Positions 10,273-17,989 of a stretch of 64,000 nt of DNA are shown piece after piece (position 1 is the stretch's first letter; each line of letters begins with the position of its first letter). The stretch lies in assembly GCA_964542425.1 (NCBI GenBank), contig CAZIUB010000060.1, forward strand, positions 39,060 through 103,059, written 5' to 3'. The notes beneath the pieces were generated by a model. It was given only the letters and a program-made list of their open reading frames with translations. It was not told the origin of the DNA and did not search any database. The DNA is from Dongia_A sp964542425. GTDB lineage: Bacteria > Pseudomonadota > Alphaproteobacteria > Dongiales > Dongiaceae. Both the position numbers and the translations under genes were made by a program.

Positions 10273-11378
10273 GTCGCGCGCGCCTCGAAATCGATCCGGG
10301 GATCGACCAGCATGTAGCTGATATCGCCCAGAAGCTGGGTCAGGAGCCCGATCAGGGTAAATACATAGAGGGTCCCGAACACGATCGGATAATCGCGGTC
10401 GAGGACCGCCTCGTAGCCCAGCAAGCCCAGCCCATCCAGCGAAAAGATGATCTCGATCAACAGCGAGCCGCTGAACAGAATGCCGATGAAGGCGCCGGGA
10501 AAACCGGCGATCACGATCAGCATGGCGTTCCTGAACACATGGCCATAGAGGATACGCTGTTCGCTCAACCCCTTGGCCCGCGCGGTCACCACGTATTGCA
10601 AATTGATCTGGTCGAGGAACGAATTCTTGGTGAGGAGCGTGAGGCTGGCAAAGGTGCCGACCAGCATGGCCGCCAGCGGCAAGGCTAAATGCCAGAAATA
10701 ATCCAGCGCCTTTTGCCACCAGGGGAAGTCGTCCCAGCCGTCGGAGGTGAGGCCCCTGATCGGAAACCAGTCCAGATACGAGCCGCCGCCGAAAACCACG
10801 ATCAGGAAAATGGCGAACAGGAATCCCGGAATGGCGGTGCCGACGATGATGGCGGCGCTGCTCCAGACGTCGAAGGCCGAGCCGTCGCGCACCGCCTTGA
10901 CGATGCCCAGGGGAATCGACACCAGGTACATGATGAGGGTGGTCCACAGGCCGATCGAGATCGAGACCGGGAATTTCTCGATCACCAGATCCACGACCGG
11001 CCTTCCCTTGAACCAGCTCTCGCCGAAATCGAATCCAAGATAGTCGCCCATCATCTTGAGAAAGCGCTCATGGACCGGCCGGTCGAAGCCATACATGCGC
11101 TCGATCTCGCGGACGAATTCCGGATCGAGCCCCCGCGCGCCGCGATAGATCGATTCGCCCCCGCCGGGCGGCACATTCTCGGTCGCGGCCCTAGTGCCGG
11201 AATCGCCCCCGCCGCCAACGATTTGGAGCGTGGAATCGATCGCGGTGCCTTTGAGGCGCGCGATGGTCTTTTCGACCGGGCCGCCGGGGGCGAATTGAAC
11301 GATCGCGAAATTCAAGACCATGATCCCGAGCAGGGTCGGGATCATCAGCAAGAGACGACGGACGATATAGGCCAGCAT
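10269..11378 (-). CDS. yejB: Peptide ABC transporter permease (YejB-like)
   Basis: 369 residues. The N-terminal membrane segment LLLMIPTLLGIMVLNFAIVQ is typical of DppB/YejB. A periplasmic region of about 120 residues includes the YejB-type insertion, followed by five membrane segments with the EAA loop (QYVVTARAKGLSEQRILYGH). The start is 29 bases after the yejA stop and the end overlaps yejE by 4 bases. All four operon members therefore appear to be one transcript from upstream of yejA. Confidence 0.92.
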   Translation of the reverse strand: MLAYIVRRLLLMIPTLLGIMVLNFAIVQFAPGGPVEKTIARLKGTAIDSTLQIVGGGGDSGTRAATENVPPGGGESIYRGARGLDPEFVREIERMYGFDRPVHERFLKMMGDYLGFDFGESWFKGRPVVDLVIEKFPVSISIGLWTTLIMYLVSIPLGIVKAVRDGSAFDVWSSAAIIVGTAIPGFLFAIFLIVVFGGGSYLDWFPIRGLTSDGWDDFPWWQKALDYFWHLALPLAAMLVGTFASLTLLTKNSFLDQINLQYVVTARAKGLSEQRILYGHVFRNAMLIVIAGFPGAFIGILFSGSLLIEIIFSLDGLGLLGYEAVLDRDYPIVFGTLYVFTLIGLLTQLLGDISYMLVDPRIDFEARAT

Positions 11379-11407
11379 GATCTATCCCGGCCCCATCCCC
11401 ACTCGGC

Positions 11408-13381
11408 CTATTTCCGCCGCCGGCGCAGGTACAGGAAAACGGCGAGTGCGGCGATGCCGACGACCAGATAAAGGATCGGCGATTGCCCGCGCCCCTTGGG
11501 CGCGCCCTCGGCGGCAGGCACCTTTTGGGGCATATCGCTTTCGCCCGCCGCGGCGGTGGCGCCGGATTTCAGCGCCTGTTCCTTTGCCGGGTCGATCCAC
11601 CAGGCACTCGTGCCCATGCCGTACACTGGGTCCGGCCGCTTGGCCGGCTGCCCGAACTTGTTCCAATAGGCGATGCGGAAGGCCGGCAAATGCCAATGCG
11701 GCACGACAAGATATTTCCATTGCAGAACGCGATCCAAGGCCCGGCAGCGGATCACCAGATCGGCGCGCGTCGGTGAATTGACGATGAGGTCGGCCAGTTG
11801 GTCGATGGCCGGGTCCTTGACCCCGATCATGTTCCGGCTGCCCTTGGTATCGGCGGCCGCCGAACTCCAGAACTCGCGCTGTTCGTTGCCGGGTGACAGC
11901 GACTGGCCGATCACCTCCAAGATCACGTCGAAATCGAATTCTTCGACCCGCTTCTGGAACTGCGCATCGTCGACCCGGCGCAACGTGGCGTCGATGCCGA
12001 TCTTCCCGAGATTCTGTGAATAGGGATCGGCGACGCGCTCGAAGGCCGGATTATCCAGCAGGATTTCGAATTTGAATTCCGTCCCGTCCTTCACTCGCTT
12101 GCCATCCACCACCTTCCAGCCGGCATCCTCCAGGAGCCTCGCCGCCGCCTCGAGATTGGCCCGGGCATTGCCCGATCCGTCGGTCACCGGGGGCTGGTAT
12201 TCCGTGGTGAACACTTCCGGCGGTATTTGGTCTCTGAACGGCTCCAGTATCGCTAGCTCCTCGGGCGAGGGCAGGCCCTCGGCCTCCATCTCCGAATTCT
12301 GGAAATACGACCGTGTTCGTGTGTATTGGCCATAGAACAGGGTCTTGTTCGACCATTCGAAATCGAAGGCCAGGATCAGCGCCCGCCGGACCTTGGCATC
12401 GGCGAACAGGGGCTTGCGGATATTGAAGATGAAACCCTGCATCCCCGAGGGGTTGCGGTGGGGCACCTTTTCGGTGACGATCTTGCCGTCCCTGACCGCC
12501 GGGATGTCGTAGGCGGTGGCCCAGTCCTTGGCCACGTTTTCCTGACGGTAATCGATGACACCGGATTTGAAGGCCTCGAGCGCCACGGTGGGATCCCGGA
12601 AATACTCGACCCGCACTTCGTCGTAATTGTCGGTGCCCTTCTTGATCGGCAGATTCTCTCCCCAGTAATTCTCCACCCGCCGCATCACATAGGACCGGCC
12701 GAGGTCGAACTTGTCGAGCCGATAGGGCCCGCTGCCCAAGGGCGGCTCGATCAGCACGTCCTCGAATTTTCGCGGCGCCCAGAAATGCTTGGGCAGGATC
12801 GTCAGTTGACCGATGATCACCGGCAATTCGCGATTGCCGGCGGTCGAGAAGCCGAACTTCACGCGCTTCTCGCCGAGTTTTTCGACGGAAGCCACGTCCT
12901 TGTAATAGTAGCGGAAGAAGGGGTCTCCCTTCTTGGTCAGGGCCTCGAATGAAAAGATCACATCGTCGGCGGTGATCGGCTTTCCGTCGTGCCAGCGCGC
13001 CTCCGCCCGCAAATCAAAAATGATCCAGGATCTGTCCGGGGCGACTTCCATGCTTTCGGCGATGAGGCCATATTCGCTAAGGACGTCATCGTCGGTGCTG
13101 GTCGTCAGCGTCTCGTAGAGGCCGGGCAAACCGGCGGGCGATCCCTTGACGATGAAGCTATTGAAGCTGTCGAAACTGCCGATTGCGCCAAAGGTGACGG
13201 TCCCTCCCTTAGGCGCTTGCGCGTTGACGTAATCGAGCTGGGTGAATCCCGGTCCGTATTTGGGTGCGTCGGCCAGCGTCTGGGCGTGCAGCCTGATCGC
13301 TTCCTGGGCAAAAACCGGCGCGGCGCAGAGCGTGAATACGAGGAGCGCCGGCAGGATTATCGCGCGGGTGCATGCCTTCAT
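11408..13381 (-). CDS. yejA: Family 5 peptide-binding protein YejA with a C-terminal membrane anchor
   Basis: The first gene of the yej operon: 657 residues, signal peptide with cleavage near AAPVFA-QEA. The SBP_bac_5 fold follows (WIIFDLRAEARWHDGKP, GSGPYRLDKFD). Unlike typical YejA, the mature domain is followed by a low-complexity linker (about residues 600-630), a strongly hydrophobic segment (ILYLVVGIAALAVFLYL) and RRRRK. This suggests the binding protein is tethered to the inner membrane. Two palindromic elements (D1, C1) lie just upstream of the start and may contain the promoter. Confidence 0.9.
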   Translation of the reverse strand: MKACTRAIILPALLVFTLCAAPVFAQEAIRLHAQTLADAPKYGPGFTQLDYVNAQAPKGGTVTFGAIGSFDSFNSFIVKGSPAGLPGLYETLTTSTDDDVLSEYGLIAESMEVAPDRSWIIFDLRAEARWHDGKPITADDVIFSFEALTKKGDPFFRYYYKDVASVEKLGEKRVKFGFSTAGNRELPVIIGQLTILPKHFWAPRKFEDVLIEPPLGSGPYRLDKFDLGRSYVMRRVENYWGENLPIKKGTDNYDEVRVEYFRDPTVALEAFKSGVIDYRQENVAKDWATAYDIPAVRDGKIVTEKVPHRNPSGMQGFIFNIRKPLFADAKVRRALILAFDFEWSNKTLFYGQYTRTRSYFQNSEMEAEGLPSPEELAILEPFRDQIPPEVFTTEYQPPVTDGSGNARANLEAAARLLEDAGWKVVDGKRVKDGTEFKFEILLDNPAFERVADPYSQNLGKIGIDATLRRVDDAQFQKRVEEFDFDVILEVIGQSLSPGNEQREFWSSAAADTKGSRNMIGVKDPAIDQLADLIVNSPTRADLVIRCRALDRVLQWKYLVVPHWHLPAFRIAYWNKFGQPAKRPDPVYGMGTSAWWIDPAKEQALKSGATAAAGESDMPQKVPAAEGAPKGRGQSPILYLVVGIAALAVFLYLRRRRK

Positions 13382-13411
13382 GGCTCTAGCTCCAAGGTAT
13401 CGGCCATCACT

Positions 13412-13496
13412 CTCGTGGTCCGATCCTGTGAGACACGCACCCTTGCAAGGGTGCGTGTCTCACGGGTGAATCGGCCCACAAATCTAACTTTACTAG
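13412..13496. repeat. Palindrome family D, copy D1
   Basis: Starts CTCGTGGTCCGATCC and ends TTTACTAG. Its centre (13429-13462) is a perfect 34-base palindrome beginning TGAGACACGCACCC. Flanking CCGAT and ATCGG extend the pairing. It is joined to C1 through a shared CTAG. It lies 30 bases upstream of yejA on the minus strand. Confidence 0.75.
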
Positions 13497-13559
13497 TGGT
13501 ATTCAACTTCCGACAAATGAATCTGCCTTGGGATTCATTTGTCGGAACCATACCACTAG
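13493..13559 (+). repeat. CTAG-bounded palindrome family C, copy C1
   Basis: CTAGTGGTATTCAACTTCCG at one end and CGGAACCATACCACTAG at the other, with arms meeting through GACAAATGAATC and GATTCATTTGTC. The loop is about 8 bases. Near-identical copies occur at 15603 and, inverted, at 49945. It lies between the yejA and hisN-like genes. Confidence 0.85.
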
Positions 13560-13592
13560 CCGAGGCGGCCGCGCCGGCAAAAGGCAGGATTT

Positions 13593-14372
13593 CTATAGCA
13601 GTTTCAGGGCCTGCTCGTGCAGGCGCGAATCGCCGCTCGCGATGACGCGATCGCCCGACCCCATGCGTAAGCCTTGGCCGCGCCAATTTGTGATCCTGCC
13701 GCCCGCACCTTCCAGGATCGGGACCAGGCCAAGATAGTCGTATTCGATGAGCCCGCATTCGACCACGAGGTCGAGAAACCCGGTCGCCACCATGGCGTAT
13801 TGGTAGCAATCTCCGCCATAAGTGGTCGAACGGGCGCGGGTGCTGAGCGTCTCGAAACCGGCGCGCTTCTCGGGCGTGTCGAACATGGCGGGCGAGGTCG
13901 TCGAGAGATAGGCCGCCGCGAGATCGGCGCATGGCCTCGCCCTGACCGCCTCGCCGTTCAGCGTGGTCGGGCGCCCGCCGATCCCAAGCCACCGATCGCC
14001 GAGGATTGGCATGTCGATGAGGCCAAGAATCGGCTCGCCTTGGTGCAGGAGCGCCAGGATGGTGCCGAAAGTCGGCCGCCCGGTGACGAAGGCGCGGGTG
14101 CCGTCCAGGGGATCGATGATCCAGACGAATTCGGCATCGGCGCGCAGGGCGCCGAATTCCTCGCCGAATATGCCGTGCTCGGGAAAGGTGCTCGCGATCA
14201 GCGATCGAGCCTCCCGTTCCGCTTCCCGATCGGCTTGGGTAACGGGCGATGAATCGGCCTTGACCGCCACGTCCAGCTTGCGCCGGTAATTGCGGCGCAG
14301 GATCGGCCGGCAAACGTCGGCGATCCGGCCGGCAAGATCGACAAAGGTCCGAAGTTCCCGCTCCGCCACCAT
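13593..14372 (-). CDS. hisN: Inositol monophosphatase-family phosphatase, HisN-like
   Basis: 259 residues. Metal-binding motifs of the Mg-dependent family are present: GEEFG (about residue 70), WIIDPLDGTRAF (about 84-95) and the C-terminal segment ECGLIEYDYLGLVPILEGAGG. The spacing and DPLDGTRAFVTGRPTFGT resemble bacterial histidinol-phosphatase HisN, though inositol or other sugar phosphatases of the same family cannot be excluded. It is separated by 17 bases from the cytochrome c gene upstream on the same strand, so the two may be co-transcribed. Confidence 0.8.
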   Translation of the reverse strand: MVAERELRTFVDLAGRIADVCRPILRRNYRRKLDVAVKADSSPVTQADREAEREARSLIASTFPEHGIFGEEFGALRADAEFVWIIDPLDGTRAFVTGRPTFGTILALLHQGEPILGLIDMPILGDRWLGIGGRPTTLNGEAVRARPCADLAAAYLSTTSPAMFDTPEKRAGFETLSTRARSTTYGGDCYQYAMVATGFLDLVVECGLIEYDYLGLVPILEGAGGRITNWRGQGLRMGSGDRVIASGDSRLHEQALKLL

Positions 14373-14389
14373 TGTTGGCGATCGGCCAC

Positions 14390-15376
14390 TCAGGGGAGCG
14401 GGACCGGGCTGTCGCTCTGGTCGCGGAGCCAGCGCAGGAGCGCCGCACGCTCCGCCGGCTTCTTCAGGCCGACGAAAGTCATCTTGTTGCCGGGAATCGC
14501 GGCCCTTGGATCGGCCAGATAGGAATCCAGTTCCTCGAGTGTCCAGGTCTTGCCGGCCCCTTTCATGGCGTCGGAATAGGCGTAGCCCTCATGCGTGCCG
14601 GCCGGCCGGCCAACGACGTCCCATAGCGCCGGCCCGATCTTGTTGGCGCCGCCCTTGTCCAGCGAATGGCAAGTCAAGCACTTCTTGGCGACCTTGCCGC
14701 CTTGGGCCGGATCGGCCGCGGAAATGAGTGTGATCGCGTTCTGATCGGACGGTGCCGCCGCTTCCGCGGGCGCGGTTTCCGTGCCGGCCACGGGCGCCGC
14801 TGGGATGGGCGCTTCCGCCGCCGCTTGCTGGGCGACCTCGGCCGCGATCTCGTCGGGTGTGGGCAGCGGTACTTGGCTATCCGCCTTGGTACGCAGCCAG
14901 GCAATCAGATTGGCGCGGTCCTCGGCCTTGGGCAGGCCGACAAAACTCATTTTGGTTCCGGGCACCGCCGCCCTCGGATTGGAGAGGTATTGGTTCAATT
15001 CGGCATAGGTCCAGGTCTTGCCGGAGGATTTCATCGGCTCCGAATAGGCAAAACCCTCATGGGTCGCGGCCGCGCGCCCGATGATGCCCCACAGCCCCGG
15101 CCCGACCTTGTTCTCGCCACCCGATTCGAACACGTGGCAGGTCAGGCATTTCTTGGCGATTGTTTCGCCCTTGGCGACATCGGCGCCCGCCAAGAGGCCA
15201 AGAATCGGCTCGACCACCTTGGACACTGCCGGCGCGGCGGAGGCGGTCTGGGATTCGCCCTCGCCCCCGCCATGACCGGGGCGATAGATGAAATCGGTGA
15301 TGATTCCGGCGCTCAAGGTAATCATGCCGCCAACCAGGATCGCGGCGACGATCTTATTGCCTTCCATGGCGGACAT
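14390..15376 (-). CDS. Membrane-anchored cytochrome c with two tandem class I domains
   Basis: The ATG at 15376 gives 328 residues; 15367 is an alternative. One N-terminal membrane anchor (IVAAILVGGMITLSAGI) is followed by two cytochrome c domains of about 100 residues. Each has a heme motif CLTCH (residues 77-81 and 233-237) and an axial Met in a GxKMxFVGL motif. An Ala/Pro-rich linker of about 45 residues joins them. The domains are about as similar as recent duplicates (THEGFAYSEPMK against THEGYAYSDAMK). In alphaproteobacteria a single-domain homologue (CycM-type) commonly sits beside kdsB. It probably carries electrons to a terminal oxidase. Confidence 0.9.
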   Translation of the reverse strand: MSAMEGNKIVAAILVGGMITLSAGIITDFIYRPGHGGGEGESQTASAAPAVSKVVEPILGLLAGADVAKGETIAKKCLTCHVFESGGENKVGPGLWGIIGRAAATHEGFAYSEPMKSSGKTWTYAELNQYLSNPRAAVPGTKMSFVGLPKAEDRANLIAWLRTKADSQVPLPTPDEIAAEVAQQAAAEAPIPAAPVAGTETAPAEAAAPSDQNAITLISAADPAQGGKVAKKCLTCHSLDKGGANKIGPALWDVVGRPAGTHEGYAYSDAMKGAGKTWTLEELDSYLADPRAAIPGNKMTFVGLKKPAERAALLRWLRDQSDSPVPLP

Positions 15377-15402
15377 GCTGCGTTCCCTTTGTTCGCGGAG
15401 CC

Positions 15403-15487
15403 CTAGTGGTCCGATCCTGTGAGAAAAGTGCCCTTGCAAGGGTACGTGTCTCACGGGTGAATCGGCCCATAAAACTGACTTTGCTAG
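15403..15487. repeat. Palindrome family D, copy D2
   Basis: CTAGTGGTCCGATCC start and GCTAG end. The central palindrome is like D1 but imperfect (GAGAAAAGTGCCCTTGCAAG). It lies 27 bases upstream of the cytochrome c start and is joined to B1 through a shared CTAG. Confidence 0.75.
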
Positions 15488-15606
15488 TGTTGTGGTTCCA
15501 ACATTTGATTCCCAATCATCGTGTTGGAACCACAACACATGCCATTGAATTTGCTAGTGTTCCGGGCCGACATGCCGGGAGCGGAATGTCAGTTACGGAA
15601 CACTAG
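15484..15606 (+). repeat. Two-hairpin CTAG element family B, copy B1
   Basis: Hairpin 1 pairs GTGTTGTGGTTCCAAC with GTTGGAACCACAACAC. The linker ATGCCATTGAATTTGCTA follows, then hairpin 2 pairs GTGTTCCGGGCCGACAT with a matching arm ending CGGAACACTAG. It shares its first CTAG with D2 and its last with C2. Confidence 0.85.
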
Positions 15607-15669
15607 TCGTATTCAGCTTCCGACAAATGAATCCGCCTTGGGATTCATTTGTCGGAACCATACCACTCG
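15603..15669 (+). repeat. Palindrome family C, copy C2
   Basis: Nearly identical to C1 (CTAGTCGTATTCAGCTTCCG to CGGAACCATACCACT), with the final CTAG degraded to CTCG. It connects directly to A4. Confidence 0.85.
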
Positions 15670-15815
15670 TACCCGCCGTCGTGAGACTGGCTGTTTCAAT
15701 GAAATGACCGCGCCGGCACAATCCGGCGGGTACCATCATTTGGCAACCTGTGGCCCGACTTTCGTCGAAGCATCCAGAGCGATCCATGTAGCACGCGGTT
15801 TCGAAAGTTGGAACT
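15669..15815 (+). repeat. Family A composite element, copy A4
   Basis: Hairpin 1 runs from GTACCCGCCGTCG (15669) to CCGGCGGGTACC (about 15740). The linker ATCATTTGGCAACCTGTGG follows, then hairpin 2 from CCGACTTTCGTCGAAG to CGAAAGTTGG. It is the last of four back-to-back elements (D2-B1-C2-A4). The remaining bases to 16035 hold no recognisable gene and presumably the kdsB promoter. Confidence 0.75.
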
Positions 15816-16035
15816 CGGCCCATGATCCGGCGCGAACAGCTCACCCTCCCCCGACCGGCCGGGCGCGCGCCCCGTGGAAATCGGGCGGGAATTTAACCGC
15901 TTTGGGACCACCTGTCCAATGCCGAGGGCGGGTGTTATCGCTTGATTTTTTGGGATTTCCGGGCACCTTGGCGGCGCCAGCGCGGCCGGAATTCGCGGCA
16001 TTATGTCGCGCCCTGGACCTGGTCCGGAACCCATC

Positions 16036-16800
16036 ATGAGCAAGCCGTTTTCGCCCATCATTGTCATTCCTACGCGCCTCGGCGCCACTCGGCTGCCCGA
16101 GAAACCGCTGGCCGACATCGCCGGTCAACCGATGATCGTCTGGGTGTGGCGCCGGGCGGTTGAGGCCGATATCGGCCCGGTCGTGGTCGCCGCCGCCGAT
16201 GTTGCGATCGTGGCCGCCATCGAGGAAGCGGGCGGCCGGGCCGTCCTGACCGATCCATCGCACCCCACCGGCTCCGACCGCGTCTTCGAAGCGCTCAGCC
16301 GGATCGATCCCCTGCGCCGTCACGATGCGATCGTGAACCTGCAGGGCGATCTGCCGACCATCGATCCGGCGATCATCAGGCGCGTACTCGACCCGCTAGC
16401 GGAACAAGCGGTCGATATCGCCACCCTGGCGGCGGAAATCACCCGCGAGGTGGAACGCAATGACCCGAACGTGGTGAAGGCGGTGGCCGCGTTCGATCCG
16501 GAATCGGGCAAGCGCATCGCTCGCGCGCTCTATTTCAGTCGCGCGAGCGTCCCCCACAATCCAGGCAAGCTGTTCCATCACATCGGCATCTATGCTTACC
16601 GCAGACAGGCACTAGAGCGCTTTGCTATGCTGGCGCCCTCGATCCTGGAGCGGCGCGAAAGACTGGAGCAATTGCGGGCACTCGAGGCCGGCATGAGGAT
16701 CGATGTCGCGCTCGTTGACACCGTTCCGTTGGGTGTCGATACTCCGGCCGAACTCGCGCGCGCCCGTGCCCATTTCGCGGCCCGGGAACGAAGCGGGTAA
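16036..16800 (+). CDS. kdsB: 3-deoxy-manno-octulosonate cytidylyltransferase
   Basis: 254 residues from the ATG at 16036 (MSKPFSPIIVIPTRLGATRL); the in-frame upstream ATG adds a non-homologous stretch. It has the nucleotide-binding signature IPTRLGATRLPEKPL, the metal/CTP segment NLQGDLPTID and the C-terminal VDTVPLGVDTPAELARAR typical of KdsB. The enzyme activates KDO with CTP for lipopolysaccharide inner-core synthesis in the cytosol. This also indicates a Gram-negative envelope. pheA follows about 150 bases downstream, an order seen in other alphaproteobacteria. Confidence 0.95.
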   Translation: MSKPFSPIIVIPTRLGATRLPEKPLADIAGQPMIVWVWRRAVEADIGPVVVAAADVAIVAAIEEAGGRAVLTDPSHPTGSDRVFEALSRIDPLRRHDAIVNLQGDLPTIDPAIIRRVLDPLAEQAVDIATLAAEITREVERNDPNVVKAVAAFDPESGKRIARALYFSRASVPHNPGKLFHHIGIYAYRRQALERFAMLAPSILERRERLEQLRALEAGMRIDVALVDTVPLGVDTPAELARARAHFAARERSG

Positions 16801-16805
16801 AGCCC

Positions 16806-16859
16806 TTGTACCCGACGCCGGTGTCCCTGATACGCTGGGACCAGCGGCGTCGGGTACAA
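16806..16859 (+). terminator. Strong GTAC-bounded hairpin after kdsB (F1)
   Basis: Perfect 15-base arms TTGTACCCGACGCCG (16806-16820) and CGGCGTCGGGTACAA (16845-16859), with partial pairing inside. It starts 5 bases after the kdsB stop. No U-tract follows, so it may stabilise the mRNA 3' end rather than terminate intrinsically. Confidence 0.55.
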
Positions 16860-16872
16860 ATCGATTGAATCT

Positions 16873-16934
16873 GTACTGATTTCGCGGGTTTTGATTCGTT
16901 GCATGTGGCTCGCGAACTCGCGAAATTCGGTACT
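16873..16934 (+). repeat. Second hairpin between kdsB and pheA (F2)
   Basis: Arms GTACTGATTTCGCGGGTTT (from 16873) and GAACTCGCGAAATTCGGTAC (ending about 16933) pair with one bulge. The loop is about 20 bases. It ends 21 bases before the pheA start, so it may lie in the pheA leader. Confidence 0.6.
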
Positions 16935-16954
16935 GGCGCGCGGAAATCCCAAGA

Positions 16955-17809
16955 GTGTCGAATTTGACCGATCGTATCATCGCCTTCCAAGGCCGGCCGG
17001 GCGCCTATTCCGACCTTGCCTGCCGGGCCGCCTTGCCGGAATGGACGACGCTTCCCTGCGCCAGCTTCGAGGATGCCTTCGCCGCGGTGCCGGCGGGGAG
17101 TGCGCGCCTCGCCATGATCCCGATCGAGAATTCATTGGCCGGCAGGGTTGCCGACATCCACCATTTGATGCCGGAATCGGGGCTCCATATCGTGGGCGAG
17201 CATTTCCAGCGGGTGAATCATTGCCTGCTGGCACCAAAGGGGGCGTCGCTCGCCGGGTTGAAGACGGTCTCCAGCCATGTCCAGGCGCTCTCGCAATGCC
17301 GCAAGGTGATCCGCGAATTGGGCCTGACCGCGATCACCCGGGCCGATACCGCCGGCTCGGCCGCGGAAATTGCCGAGCGCGGCGACAGAAGTGCCGCTGC
17401 CATCGCCTCGTCCTTGGCCGGCGAGATCTATGGCCTGGAGATCCTCAAGACCGACATCGAGGACGCCGAGCACAACACCACACGCATGGTGATGATGGCC
17501 CGCGATCCGGTCGATCCCGATCCCACGTCCGGGCCGGTCATTACCAGCTTCGTGTTCCGCGTCCGCTCGGTGCCGGCGGCCTTGTACAAGGCGCTCGGCG
17601 GCTTTGCCACCAACGGTATCAACATCACCAAGCTGGAAAGCTATATCCTCGACGGCAATTTCACGGTGGCGCAATTCTACGCCGACATCGAGGGCCATCC
17701 CGACCAGCGCTCGGTGCGCCTGGCGCTCGAGGAGCTCGGCTTCTTCTCGCGCGAGGTGCGGATTCTCGGCGTCTATCCGGCCAGCCCCTTCCGCGCCGGC
17801 CAGGGATAG
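16955..17809 (+). CDS. pheA: Prephenate dehydratase
   Basis: 284 residues from GTG 16955. The catalytic domain (about residues 8-185) has FQGRPGAYSDLACRA, PIENSLAGRV and the active-site Thr segment NTTRMVMM, where most relatives have TRF. A C-terminal ACT domain (about 195-275; ITSFVFRVRSVPAALYKALG, GINITKLESYI) provides phenylalanine feedback control. The usual ESRP becomes ESYI, which could weaken Phe binding. It makes phenylpyruvate from prephenate in phenylalanine synthesis. No chorismate mutase domain is fused. Confidence 0.93.
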   Translation: MSNLTDRIIAFQGRPGAYSDLACRAALPEWTTLPCASFEDAFAAVPAGSARLAMIPIENSLAGRVADIHHLMPESGLHIVGEHFQRVNHCLLAPKGASLAGLKTVSSHVQALSQCRKVIRELGLTAITRADTAGSAAEIAERGDRSAAAIASSLAGEIYGLEILKTDIEDAEHNTTRMVMMARDPVDPDPTSGPVITSFVFRVRSVPAALYKALGGFATNGINITKLESYILDGNFTVAQFYADIEGHPDQRSVRLALEELGFFSREVRILGVYPASPFRAGQG

Positions 17810-17850
17810 TTCGCGGGATCGAGTACTGGATCGAGTTCAGGCCTCGGGCC

Positions 17851-17930
17851 AGTACCCACCGTCGTTGCTGGCTGATTCGAGCTAAGTGGCCCCGGAAGTC
17901 GCACGCCGGCACGCCGGCGGGTACTATCAT
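17851..17930 (-). repeat. Family A hairpin 1, copy A5 (truncated)
   Basis: GTACCCACCGTCG (17852) pairs with CGCCGGCGGGTAC (to about 17924), with an interior GGCTGATTCGAGC core. The element stops at ATCAT where B2 begins with CTAG, and hairpin 2 is missing. A further small hairpin GTACTGG/CCAGTAC (17823-17855) overlaps its left end behind pheA. Confidence 0.7.
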
Positions 17931-17989
17931 CTAGTGTTGTGGTTCCAATGGGAATGACTGGGAATCAAACGTTGGAACCACATCACTAG
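17931..17989 (-). repeat. Family B hairpin 1, single copy B2
   Basis: CTAGTGTTGTGGTTCCAA at the left and TTGGAACCACATCACTAG at the right. Only the first hairpin of family B is present. The TAG stop of the patatin gene (17986-17988, minus strand) is formed by its terminal CTAG. Confidence 0.8.

Noticed and set aside
13412..15815. CRISPR array
   Set aside because: The repeated units are palindromic elements of different families without regular spacers, and no cas genes are present.
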